From the NCBI GenBank assembly GCA_963169135.1, contig CAUJEQ010000214.1:1-20233 (forward strand): 20,233 nucleotides of DNA, read 5' to 3'. Both the position numbers and the translations under genes were made by a program. This DNA is from Chloroflexota bacterium. Lineage in GTDB: Bacteria; Chloroflexota; Dehalococcoidia; Tepidiformales; Tepidiformaceae. Shown here piece after piece: positions 7,995-14,850 of this stretch (position 1 is the stretch's first letter; each line of letters opens with the position of its first letter). The notes under the pieces were generated by a model. It saw only the letters and a program-made list of their open reading frames with translations. It did no database searches and was not told where the DNA came from.

Positions 7995-10547
7995 CTATGC
8001 CCACAACGCCAGCCCCGGGCCGAACGCATCGTGCAGGGCGGGGTGATGAGGAAGCACACGGATCGCATACCCGATCCGGCCCCCCTCCACCGGCCTGAAT
8101 GTGCCGCTGAACCGGCATACACCGTCGTCTCCACGTTGTCGAAACGCCAGCTGCTCGATACCCCCGATCTTGAGTTCACCGCTGGCGGTAGCTGGCCCGA
8201 ACACGACATCCACGCGCAGGTCCTCTGGCGCAAGCGATCCGGGGTGGATCTGAACCGTTACCGTCACAGGTGTACCCGCGAGTCCTGTCTCGACCGCGTC
8301 GTCCTCGACGGCGCAAGCCTTCACCTCGTTCCAGCCGGCGGTGACACGCTCGAGCCAGGCAGCCTGGTCCCGGGCCGCCGCCAGCCCGGACTCCCGCAGC
8401 CGGCCCCAGCTGGCCGCCGCGTGTTCATAGGCAGTCCTCGCATACTCGGCCACCATCCGGCTCGTATTGAACACGGGTGCGAACGCCCCGATAGATGCCT
8501 TCATGCGCTCGGTCCACGCATGCGGGATACCGTCGGGATCCCGGTCGTAGAACGCGGGCACCAGTTCATTTTCGATGAGGTCGTACACCGAGTCGGCGTC
8601 GAACGCGTCCTGAGCCTCCGGGTCGTCGTCCAGCCGGTCGCGCCCAATGGCCCAGCCGAGCCCTGGCTGGTACGCCTCCCACCACCAGCCGTCCATGACG
8701 CTCATGTGGAGCCCGCCATTGGCGACCGACTTCATCCCGCTTGTGCCACTCGCCTCCAACGGCCGAAGTGGCGTGTTGAGCCACACGTCGGCGCCTTGCA
8801 CCAGCGATCGCGCAAGGTCGATGTCATATCGCTCGAGCAGGATGAGCCGATCCCGGAACTCGGGCCGGCGGCTGAACTGGAGCACCTCCCGGATCAGCGC
8901 CTTCGCCGGCTCGTCCCGCGGGTGGGCTTTTCCCGAAAAAACGAACTGCACCGGCCGCTCCGGGTTGTTCAGGATGGCGGCCAGCCGCTCCGGGTCCCGG
9001 AACAGCAGGGTTGCGCGCTTGTACCCCGCGAATCGCCGCGCAAATCCAATCGTCAGCGCCCGGCTGTCCAGGGGTTGCCCCGCGCTCCCGCCGGCGCCCG
9101 CCCGGCCCCGCCGCACCAGGTCTTCCGCGTGTTGCGCCCGGGCCCGCAACACCAGCCGTTCACGCTGGCGCTCGTGGACCCGCCACAGCTCTTCGTCCGG
9201 GATCTCCACCACGCGCTGCCAGTCGGCATGCACCGGGTCGTCCCGCCACCCGGGTCCCACATAACGGTCGTACAGGTCGCCGATCTCGTGGGCCACCCAC
9301 GTCGGCAGGTGCACACCGTTGGTCACCGCCTCGATCGGGACCTGTTCCAGGGGCAGATTCGGCCACGCGGCCTCCCACAACCGCCGCGAAACCGTCTGGT
9401 GCAAGTTCGAAACGCCGTTGCGGTAGCCGCTCAACCGCAGCCCCAGCAGCGCCATCGAAAACGGCTCCGTGTCGTCCGTAGGGTTGGTCCGCCCGAGTCC
9501 GAGGAACGCTTGGTCGTCGAGCCCCATGCTCGCGTAATAGTGACCCAGGTAACGCCGCAGCAGGTCCGGCGCGAACAGGTCGATGCCCGCCGCCACCGCT
9601 GTATGCGTTGTGAACACTGTGGCCGAGGTGACCGGGATCCGGGCTTCCGCGAAGCTCACCCCGTTCTCCTCCATCATCATCCGGATCCGCTCCACCCCCA
9701 GCAGCGCCGAATGCCCTTCGTTCATGTGGCAGACCGCTGGATGCAGGTCGAGCGCATGCAGTGCGCGCACCCCCCCGATGCCCAGTACCATCTCTTGCTG
9801 GATCCGGGTCTCCGAGTCCCCACCGTATAGCCTCGCCGTTAGCTGCCGGTCCTGTGCGCTGTTTGCTTCGATGTTCGTGTCCAGCAGGTACAACGGGGTC
9901 TTCCCGACATCGAGCCGCCACACGCGCGCGTACACCTCGCGCCCGTCGAACGGCACCGCGACCTCAATCGGCTCGCCCTTTGCCCCGTGGACCGGCTTGA
10001 GTGGCTGGCCCGCCAGGTCGATATGGGAGTACTCCTCATGCTGCCAGCCGTCGGGCCCCAACTGCTGGCGAAAGTAGCCTTCGTGGTAAAGCAATCCCAC
10101 TCCAACCAGCGGGATGCCGAGGTCACTCGCCGACTTCAAGTGGTCTCCCGCGAGCACACCAAGGCCACCCGAGTAGTTCGGCAGGCTCTCGGCCAGCGCG
10201 AACTCCAGCGAGAAGTACGCGATCACCTCACGCTCCGACGTGCCCGCAACCTCTACCAGTGCCCCGCGCGCCATATAGGCGTCGAACGCCTCCAACACGC
10301 GCTCCAGGTGCCGGCTGAACCCGTCGTCGTCCGCCAGCGCCTCCCACTGCAGAGCGGAGACGCCTTGCAACAGCCGCACGGGATTGTGACCCGTCTCCTG
10401 CCATGCGTCCCGGTCGATTCGTTCGAAGAGCGCGACAGCATCGGTGTTCCAGGTCCAGAACAGGTTCTCTGAGAGTCGGCGAAGCGGTTCAAGGGCAGGG
10501 GGCAATGCTGGCTCGATGAGGAGCGAGCGGGAGGCGCGAAGTCGCAT
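7995..10547 (-). CDS. glgP: Alpha-glucan (glycogen/maltodextrin) phosphorylase with DUF3417-type N-terminus
   Basis: This 850-residue GT35 phosphorylase releases glucose 1-phosphate from alpha-1,4-glucan. Residues about 10-100 match the DUF3417-type N-terminal helical domain (ENLFWTWNTDAVALFERID). The core follows with NYSGGLGVLAGDHLKSASDLG, VCHMNEGHSALLG and VFTTHTAVAAGID. TIGFARRFAGYKRA is next, then EASGTSGMKSVANGG, whose K606 is the expected pyridoxal-phosphate lysine. The extra C-terminal region (about 700-850) ends in a small beta-rich part. It heads the minus-strand run to GH57 and glgA. A TACAAT box ends 6 bases before the ATG and no Shine-Dalgarno is present, suggesting a leaderless message. 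Confidence 0.95.
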   Translation of the reverse strand: MRLRASRSLLIEPALPPALEPLRRLSENLFWTWNTDAVALFERIDRDAWQETGHNPVRLLQGVSALQWEALADDDGFSRHLERVLEAFDAYMARGALVEVAGTSEREVIAYFSLEFALAESLPNYSGGLGVLAGDHLKSASDLGIPLVGVGLLYHEGYFRQQLGPDGWQHEEYSHIDLAGQPLKPVHGAKGEPIEVAVPFDGREVYARVWRLDVGKTPLYLLDTNIEANSAQDRQLTARLYGGDSETRIQQEMVLGIGGVRALHALDLHPAVCHMNEGHSALLGVERIRMMMEENGVSFAEARIPVTSATVFTTHTAVAAGIDLFAPDLLRRYLGHYYASMGLDDQAFLGLGRTNPTDDTEPFSMALLGLRLSGYRNGVSNLHQTVSRRLWEAAWPNLPLEQVPIEAVTNGVHLPTWVAHEIGDLYDRYVGPGWRDDPVHADWQRVVEIPDEELWRVHERQRERLVLRARAQHAEDLVRRGRAGAGGSAGQPLDSRALTIGFARRFAGYKRATLLFRDPERLAAILNNPERPVQFVFSGKAHPRDEPAKALIREVLQFSRRPEFRDRLILLERYDIDLARSLVQGADVWLNTPLRPLEASGTSGMKSVANGGLHMSVMDGWWWEAYQPGLGWAIGRDRLDDDPEAQDAFDADSVYDLIENELVPAFYDRDPDGIPHAWTERMKASIGAFAPVFNTSRMVAEYARTAYEHAAASWGRLRESGLAAARDQAAWLERVTAGWNEVKACAVEDDAVETGLAGTPVTVTVQIHPGSLAPEDLRVDVVFGPATASGELKIGGIEQLAFRQRGDDGVCRFSGTFRPVEGGRIGYAIRVLPHHPALHDAFGPGLALWA

Positions 10548-10666
10548 CGCGCCATTGTACCCCGCGCGGGCGCCCGGCCCGAAACCCAGAGCGTTGTTCC
10601 GTTACCCGCCGGATGCGATCATCGAACTTGGTGGCCGAAACCCGGCCGGCAGGTACTTCACAGAAT
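10548..10666. other. Divergent intergenic region glgP/HAD
   Basis: This 119-base gap holds the glgP -10 box and a near-repeat (GGCCCGAAACCC at 10576-10587, GGCCGAAACCC at 10632-10642) that could be coincidence or a pair of operator half-copies. No convincing promoter for the HAD-argH unit was found. The only candidate is TACTTC (10654-10659), with a poor last base. Confidence 0.35.
10554..10559 (-). promoter_or_regulatory. -10 box of a predicted leaderless glgP promoter
   Basis: TACAAT on the minus strand is followed by six bases (GGCGCG) and then the glgP ATG at 10547. Transcription starting the usual 6-8 bases after a -10 element would begin at or next to the ATG. No convincing TTGACA-like -35 element is seen 16-18 bases upstream. 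There is no purine-rich Shine-Dalgarno. Confidence 0.65.
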
Positions 10667-11410
10667 ATGCAGCTCCGCGCGGTCCTGTTCGACGTCGGCG
10701 ATACCCTCTGGCACGCGGCCCAACCACCACCGCCAGCCGAGTTCCGCAGGATGGCCGCCGAGCGCGCGGAGGCGTTCCTGCGCCACATCGGCATTCCTTG
10801 CCGAGATCCCAGACAACTCGCCCGTGTCGCCTGGGCTTCGATGGAAAACGCCATGCGCGCCGCCCGCTCATCCGACCTGGTGGAACCGGACTACGCGGCC
10901 GTCGCCCGCTCCGTCGCCGCCGGCGAAGGCGTTCTCTTGACCCGCGAACAGGCTGCCGCCTTCATGGAGGCAATCTACATCTCCGGCGCTGAAGGCGGCA
11001 AACTCGCCTATCCGGATGCCCGCAACACCCTTCTCGAGCTTCGGAACCGGGGCTTCCGCCTCGGCATCGTTACCAATCGCGCTTTCGGCGGCGAACGCTT
11101 TCGGACCGACCTGCGCGAACTCGGCCTCGACGTGGGTTGGGACGCCGTCTCTGTCTCCGTCGAAGTGGGCTTCCTCAAGCCACACCCGGCCCTGTTCGAA
11201 CACGCCCTCACAGCCCTCGGCCTCGAACCACGCCAGGCGCTCATGGTCGGCAACTCCCTGGTCGAGGATGTCTCCGGCGCTCAGTCGCTCGGCATCGCCG
11301 CCGCCTGGAAGCGTTCGCAGCCCGACGCCGAGGGCGTGACCCCAGACCTCACCTTCGATGAGGTCTCGGACTTGCTACGATGGCCCCCCTTGAAGGAGGC
11401 GGCACACTGA
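10667..11410 (+). CDS. HAD-superfamily hydrolase (second copy type)
   Basis: This 247-residue HAD protein starts at ATG 10667, directly before the conserved strand MQLRAVLFDVGDTLW with nucleophile Asp9. A longer frame from 10613 adds a non-conserved leader. Motif II is in GIVTN, the motif III lysine is in GFLKPHPALF, and motif IV is LMVGNSLVEDVSGAQSLG. The first Asp of motif IV is Asn, and Gly replaces the second motif I Asp, as in the HAD at 961. Magnesium-dependent phosphatase chemistry is therefore uncertain. The stop and the argH start share one base (TGATG). The argH Shine-Dalgarno AAGGAGG (11393-11399) lies in the last codons, so the two are co-translated. No strong promoter element was found in the 119-base divergent gap with glgP. 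Confidence 0.85.
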   Translation: MQLRAVLFDVGDTLWHAAQPPPPAEFRRMAAERAEAFLRHIGIPCRDPRQLARVAWASMENAMRAARSSDLVEPDYAAVARSVAAGEGVLLTREQAAAFMEAIYISGAEGGKLAYPDARNTLLELRNRGFRLGIVTNRAFGGERFRTDLRELGLDVGWDAVSVSVEVGFLKPHPALFEHALTALGLEPRQALMVGNSLVEDVSGAQSLGIAAAWKRSQPDAEGVTPDLTFDEVSDLLRWPPLKEAAH

Positions 11411-12780
11411 TGGCTGAGCAACGCACCTGGGGTGGCCGCTTCGAAGGCGAGATGGACCTGCTCACCCAGCTCTACACCGCCGGCGCCGACCACGACCTCT
11501 GGGAACACGACATCGCCGGCTCGGTAGCGCACGCCCGGATGCTCGGGCAGCAGAGCATCATCCCCCAGGCTGATGCGGCCGCCATAATCGCCGGACTCGC
11601 GCTCGTACTCGATGACTTCCGCGCCGGCCGCGTCATTTGGAAGCCCGAGCTCGAGGATATCCACACCCACGTCGAGGCCCTGCTGCGCGAAAAAATCGGC
11701 GCGCCCGCCGGCCGCCTCCACACCGCCCGCTCGCGCAACGACCAGGTTGCCCTTCTCAACCGCATGCTCGTGCGGGAACTCTGCGATCGCGTCAACGATG
11801 CCGCCGGCGCTTTCATCAGCGTCCTTTGCGACCTCGGCGAACGCCACGCCGCCGACCCCATGCCGGGTTACACACACGTCCAGCGGGCTCAGCCCGTCAC
11901 CCTCGGGCACCACCTCCTCGCCTACGGCGAGATGCTCCTCCGCGACCGCGAGCGATTCCAGGACTGCCGCAGGCGTACGAACGTGCTCCCGCTCGGTTCG
12001 GGCGCGCTGGCGGGTTCTCCGTATCCGCTCGATCGCGAGATGGTCGCCGCAGAGCTCGGCTTCGACTCAGTTAGCCGCAACAGTATGGACGCCACCGCCG
12101 ACCGCGACTTCGTCGCCGAGTTCTGCGCGGCGGCCGCCATTACGCAGGCCCACCTCTCGCGGTTGTCCGAAGAGATTGTCCTCTGGTCCACTGCCGAGTT
12201 CGGCTTTGTGCGCCTGCCCGATGCTTTCGCCACCGGCTCCAGCATCATGCCGCAGAAGAAGAACGCCGATGTGGCCGAGCTCGCGCGGGGCCGGGCTGGC
12301 CGCGTCTTCGGCGAACTCATGGGCATACTCACCACCATGAAGGGCCTGCCCATGGCCTACAACCGCGATCTCCAGGAAGACAAGACCTACGTCATCGCGG
12401 TCGCCAACGTCGTCCTCCCGACCCTGCGCATCTTCGCGGCGATGGTCCCTGCCCTGGAGTTCGACCTCGCCCGCATGCGCGAGACGGCCGGTCTCGGATA
12501 TTCGCTCGCCACCGACATCGCTGACTATCTGGTGAAGCGGGGGTTGCCCTTCCGCGAAGCCCACGGCATCGTCGGCGGCCTTGTCCGCGAAGCCGAACAG
12601 CGCCACTGCGAACTCAATGAGCTCCCCTTCGCGGTCTACGCCTCCGCCAGCCCGCTCTTCTCGCGCGACGTGGCGGAAATCACTGTCGACTCTGCCCTCG
12701 CCGCCCGCGATATCCCCGGTGGCACGGCGCCGCGCCAGGTGCGCCTGGCCGCAGCCGCGCTCCGCGGTGCGTTGGGGTAG
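11410..12780 (+). CDS. argH: Argininosuccinate lyase
   Basis: This 456-residue enzyme splits argininosuccinate into arginine and fumarate, the last step of arginine biosynthesis. Family signatures are WGGRFEGEMDLL at the N-terminus, DIHTHVEALL, HTARSRNDQVA, MPGYTHVQRAQPVTLGHHLL (conserved region 2) and the fumarase/aspartase signature GSSIMPQKKNAD at about residues 276-287, with the catalytic Ser at 277-278. Length is typical (about 455-470). ATG 11410 overlaps the HAD stop by one base and has AAGGAGG 10 bases upstream. No other arginine genes are in the window, so argH is detached from an arg operon here. Confidence 0.97.
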   Translation: MAEQRTWGGRFEGEMDLLTQLYTAGADHDLWEHDIAGSVAHARMLGQQSIIPQADAAAIIAGLALVLDDFRAGRVIWKPELEDIHTHVEALLREKIGAPAGRLHTARSRNDQVALLNRMLVRELCDRVNDAAGAFISVLCDLGERHAADPMPGYTHVQRAQPVTLGHHLLAYGEMLLRDRERFQDCRRRTNVLPLGSGALAGSPYPLDREMVAAELGFDSVSRNSMDATADRDFVAEFCAAAAITQAHLSRLSEEIVLWSTAEFGFVRLPDAFATGSSIMPQKKNADVAELARGRAGRVFGELMGILTTMKGLPMAYNRDLQEDKTYVIAVANVVLPTLRIFAAMVPALEFDLARMRETAGLGYSLATDIADYLVKRGLPFREAHGIVGGLVREAEQRHCELNELPFAVYASASPLFSRDVAEITVDSALAARDIPGGTAPRQVRLAAAALRGALG

Positions 12781-12797
12781 CAGGCCCCGCCGTACGT

Positions 12798-12803
12798 TAT
12801 CAT
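12798..12803 (+). promoter_or_regulatory. -10 box of a predicted leaderless antitoxin promoter
   Basis: TATCAT (five of six matches to TATAAT) is followed by six bases and then ATG 12810. No Shine-Dalgarno is present. The spacing equals that of glgP, hicB, lepA and galU. Confidence 0.55.
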
Positions 12804-12809
12804 GTGTTC

Positions 12810-13013
12810 ATGTCGACCAAGGAACGGCTTCACCAGCTCATTGATGAGATGAACGACGATCAGGCGGCAGTGCTCCTGATGGACCTTGAAGAACCGCGGC
12901 CACCACTCACGGATCAAGAGCACGATGCGATCGTTGCTGCCAGGCAAGAACTGCGTGCCGGCCAGGGCATTTCTCTCGAAGAAGCGATGAAGAGGCTGCG
13001 CGCCGCCGGATGA
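12810..13013 (+). CDS. RelB-like antitoxin of a RelE/ParE-type module
   Basis: This is a 67-residue acidic helical protein (MSTKERLHQLIDEMNDDQAA, then an EEPRPPL linker, then GISLEEAMKRLRAAG). It resembles short antitoxins paired with RelE/ParE toxins. The C-terminal LEEAMKRL helix is the kind of segment that wraps the toxin. No DNA-binding fold is obvious to me, so autoregulation is unproven. Its stop overlaps the toxin ATG by 4 bases (ATGA, 13010-13013), the usual arrangement for these modules. I chose ATG 12810 over GTG 12804 because a -10 box ends 6 bases before it. The antitoxin frame is intact although its toxin is frameshifted. Confidence 0.7.
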   Translation: MSTKERLHQLIDEMNDDQAAVLLMDLEEPRPPLTDQEHDAIVAARQELRAGQGISLEEAMKRLRAAG

Positions 13014-13293
13014 ATGTCATCCTGAGCCAAAGGGCGCTGGCTTCCATGCAGGAAATCCGGCGCGGCCTCGCGGTGTTCTCAGAAACGGCCGCCTCGAACT
13101 TCACCGACTCGATGGAACGCCGGTTGCGGCAACTGGAAATCTTTCCGTACTCCGGTCGTACGGTGCCTGAGTACGGCTCACCGCTTCTGCGGGAGGTTGT
13201 GGAACCACCGTATCGAATCGTCTATGAAGTGTTTTCTGACGGGTAGAGATCGTGATCGTCCGCCATGGCCGGGAGCACTTCAATACGGACTGA
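13010..13293 (+). pseudogene. RelE/ParE-type toxin with a C-terminal frameshift
   Basis: The frame from ATG 13010 gives 78 residues ending at TAG 13244-13246. It has the toxin core LSQRALASMQEIRRGLAVFS, the loop LEIFPYSGRTVPEYG and the strand YRIVYEVFSDG. The missing last strand lies immediately downstream one frame away: GTA at 13243 begins VEIVIVRHGREHFNTD, ending at TGA 13291-13293. One extra G in the GGG run (13241-13243) would restore a 94-residue protein with the family's normal length and its typical final IVxVxHGR strand. That strand carries residues that usually contribute to the active site or fold. It is either a recent inactivating deletion or a homopolymer error in the assembly. 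Translated as is, the toxin is probably inactive. Confidence 0.8.
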
Positions 13294-13311
13294 CTTCGCC
13301 TCACCCGCTCC

Positions 13312-14250
13312 TCAGTTCAACAGCTTCAGCAGATCCTTCGTCGCCTCCGCTGCCGCGACCACGCGGCTGCGCTCGTCGTCCGTCAGCGGCAGCTCGAAGG
13401 TCCGCTGGATGCCGCCCTCGCCGAGCTGGCAAACCGTCCCGCTGAACACGTCGCGGATGCCGTATTCGCCCTGGTGGTAGACCGAGCACGGGATGAGCCG
13501 CCGCTGGTCCATGATGATCGCTTCCACCATTGCGATCGTTGCCGCTGATGGCGCGAAGTAGGCCGACCCGGTCTTGTACAACTCGCCGATCTCTGCTCCG
13601 CCGCGCATGGCTCGCGCCACCAATGCCTGCACCTGGTCCGCCGGCAGGAGGTCAGTCAACGGCACACCGCCGATCCGCGTCTGCGAGACGACCGGCACCA
13701 TCGTCGTGTCCGTGTGCCCGCCGATCACGTACCCATGCACATCTCGCACCGAGACGCCGAGCGCATCGGCCACGAAGTACCGGTAGCGCGCGCTGTCCAG
13801 CGCACCACCCTGGCCAACCACCCGTTCCCGGGGGAAACCGCTCGCCTTCATGGCCACCTGGCACATCGCGTCCATCGGGTTCGAGAAGATCACCAGCACC
13901 GCGTTCGGCGAAGCCTTGGCGGCCGCCGCCACCTTCGCCTTCACGATGTCGGCGTTGCCGTTCAGGAGCTCCTCGCGGGTCATGCCCGGCTTGCGTGGCG
14001 CGCCCGCTGTCACGATCACCACGTCCGAATTCGCGGTCTCGTCCCAGCCATCGGTGGCCGAGATCCGCATCGAGTAGCCTTCCCACGACGACGCCTGCGA
14101 CTCGTCCAGCGCCTTGCCGAAGTGCATGGTGCCGGCGAACTGCGGGTCGTCCTGCAATACCACATCGCAGATGTCCCGTTCGATGAGACGCTGGGCCATT
14201 GCGCCGCCGGTCATTCCGGCGCCGACTATCGTGACCTTCTTCCGAGGCAT
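13312..14250 (-). CDS. mdh: Malate dehydrogenase, LDH-like type
   Basis: This 312-residue NAD-dependent enzyme interconverts malate and oxaloacetate in the TCA cycle. The N-terminal Rossmann motif is TIVGAGMTGGAMAQ, with acidic D34/D35 at the end of strand 2, favouring NAD. The mobile loop TAGAPRKPGMTREELL has Arg86 and Arg92, which mark malate rather than lactate specificity. SNPMDAMC and GQGGALDSARYRYF follow. The catalytic His is expected at H179 in VIGGHTDTTMVP, where the common form is GGHGDxMVP, so this loop is altered and appears one residue longer. AGGAG lies just before ATG 14250. The gene is convergent with the toxin relic, 18 bases from its restored stop. Confidence 0.93.
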   Translation of the reverse strand: MPRKKVTIVGAGMTGGAMAQRLIERDICDVVLQDDPQFAGTMHFGKALDESQASSWEGYSMRISATDGWDETANSDVVIVTAGAPRKPGMTREELLNGNADIVKAKVAAAAKASPNAVLVIFSNPMDAMCQVAMKASGFPRERVVGQGGALDSARYRYFVADALGVSVRDVHGYVIGGHTDTTMVPVVSQTRIGGVPLTDLLPADQVQALVARAMRGGAEIGELYKTGSAYFAPSAATIAMVEAIIMDQRRLIPCSVYHQGEYGIRDVFSGTVCQLGEGGIQRTFELPLTDDERSRVVAAAEATKDLLKLLN

Positions 14251-14283
14251 GGGGAGCTCCTGATGGGACGAAATTGCGTCCGG

Positions 14284-14289
14284 AGAGTA
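14284..14289 (-). promoter_or_regulatory. Possible -10 box for mdh
   Basis: TACTCT on the minus strand lies 33 bases before the mdh ATG, leaving room for a leader of about 27 bases that contains the AGGAG Shine-Dalgarno. No clear -35 element was found. It is weak on its own but is the only TANNNT in a suitable place. Confidence 0.3.
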
Positions 14290-14351
14290 CCACGGGCGGC
14301 CGCGATGGGGGCATTACCTGTTTCGATGCACGATGCGTGAAACGTCGATGG

Positions 14352-14357
14352 TAGAGT
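14352..14357 (+). promoter_or_regulatory. -10 box of a predicted leaderless hicB promoter
   Basis: TAGAGT is followed by six bases (GGCCCG) and ATG 14364. No Shine-Dalgarno is present. The layout is identical to that before glgP, lepA and galU. Confidence 0.5.
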
Positions 14358-14363
14358 GGCCCG

Positions 14364-14576
14364 ATGAAGCTGCCAGTCACTCTGTATGTCGATGAAGACG
14401 GCTGGTTCGTCGTCAGTTGCCCCACCATCCCGGGCTGTGCCAGCCAGGGTCGCACCGAGGAAGAGGCTTTAGCCTACATCCGTGAAGCCATCTAGCTTTG
14501 CCTCGAGGTCCGGAAGGAAGAGGGGCTTCCCCTGACCATCGAGACCCGGGAGGTCGAGGTCCCGGCAGTTGCCTAA
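14364..14576 (+). pseudogene. hicB: HicB-type antitoxin with an internal stop codon
   Basis: From ATG 14364 the frame reads MKLPVTLYVDEDGWFVVSCP, then TIPGCASQGRTEEEALAYIREAI, the HicB partial RNase-H-like fold. It then meets TAG at codon 44 (14493-14495) and continues unbroken as LCLEVRKEEGLPLTIETREVEVPAVA to TAA 14574-14576. Related proteins have Glu at this point (REAIELCLE), so a single GAG-to-TAG change explains the stop. The full reading is 70 codons, normal for small HicB antitoxins. The remaining 43-residue product lacks the last helix and strand. The hicA frame begins 5 bases before the TAA, so this was a hicBA operon. Readthrough or a suppressor tRNA would be needed for function. 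Confidence 0.8.
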
Positions 14577-14785
14577 ACTTCCGCGCATCTCCGGGGCGGA
14601 GGCAATTCGAGCGAGCGGGGTGGCGGGTTGCGCGCACTCGGGGGAGCCATCATGTCCTGGTTCGGGACGGATCCGTGATGTCTCTCTCAATCCCACTCCA
14701 TAAGGAATTGGCGCCCGGTCTCCTTCGGGACCAGATTGCACGCGCAGGGCTGTCCGTGACTGAGTTCATCGACCTCCTGAACTGA
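14569..14785 (+). pseudogene. hicA: HicA-type mRNA interferase toxin with an internal frameshift
   Basis: The N-terminus is read from TTG 14569 as (M)PKLPRISGAEAIRA, the usual HicA opening, overlapping hicB by 8 bases. Near 14607-14613 the frame breaks. The rest of the protein is in the next frame from about 14606: FERAGWRVARTRGSHH, with the catalytic-type GSHH, then VLVRDGSVMSLSIPLHKELA and a C-terminal helix ending FIDLLN at TGA 14783-14785. HicA relatives have about six residues (RALERA) between the Ile and Gly-Trp. Only 10 of the expected 18 bases are present, so 8 bases appear to have been lost. The break falls on TCGAGCG, consistent with slippage between short direct repeats. The toxin is not translatable as one chain. 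Confidence 0.8.
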
Positions 14786-14838
14786 AGGCTGCAGTCTGGG
14801 CCCCTGGCCACGCCGCCCCGCCTAATCCCCGTCCCTAC

Positions 14839-14844
14839 TACACT
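14839..14844 (+). promoter_or_regulatory. -10 box of a predicted leaderless lepA promoter
   Basis: TACACT is followed by six bases (CAGAAC) and the GTG start of lepA at 14851. There is no Shine-Dalgarno in the preceding 20 bases. No good -35 hexamer was seen. Confidence 0.6.
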
Positions 14845-14850
14845 CAGAAC

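Noticed and set aside
7863..9830. A 655-codon plus-strand frame opposite GH57 and glgP
   Set aside because: It lies on the non-coding strand of two clear enzymes, spans their junction, and encodes Arg/Pro/His-rich sequence with no domain.
10654..10659. Leaderless -10 box (TACTTC) for the second HAD gene
   Set aside because: The last position, normally the most conserved T, is C, and the spacing is 7. It is too weak to list as a promoter.
13229..13248. Programmed -1 frameshifting to express the full RelE/ParE-type toxin
   Set aside because: A slip would have to occur on GGG before TAG with re-pairing to CGG. No X-XXY-YYZ heptamer or downstream stem is evident, and the upstream TTTT slip site leads into TGA. 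Indel or sequencing error is simpler.
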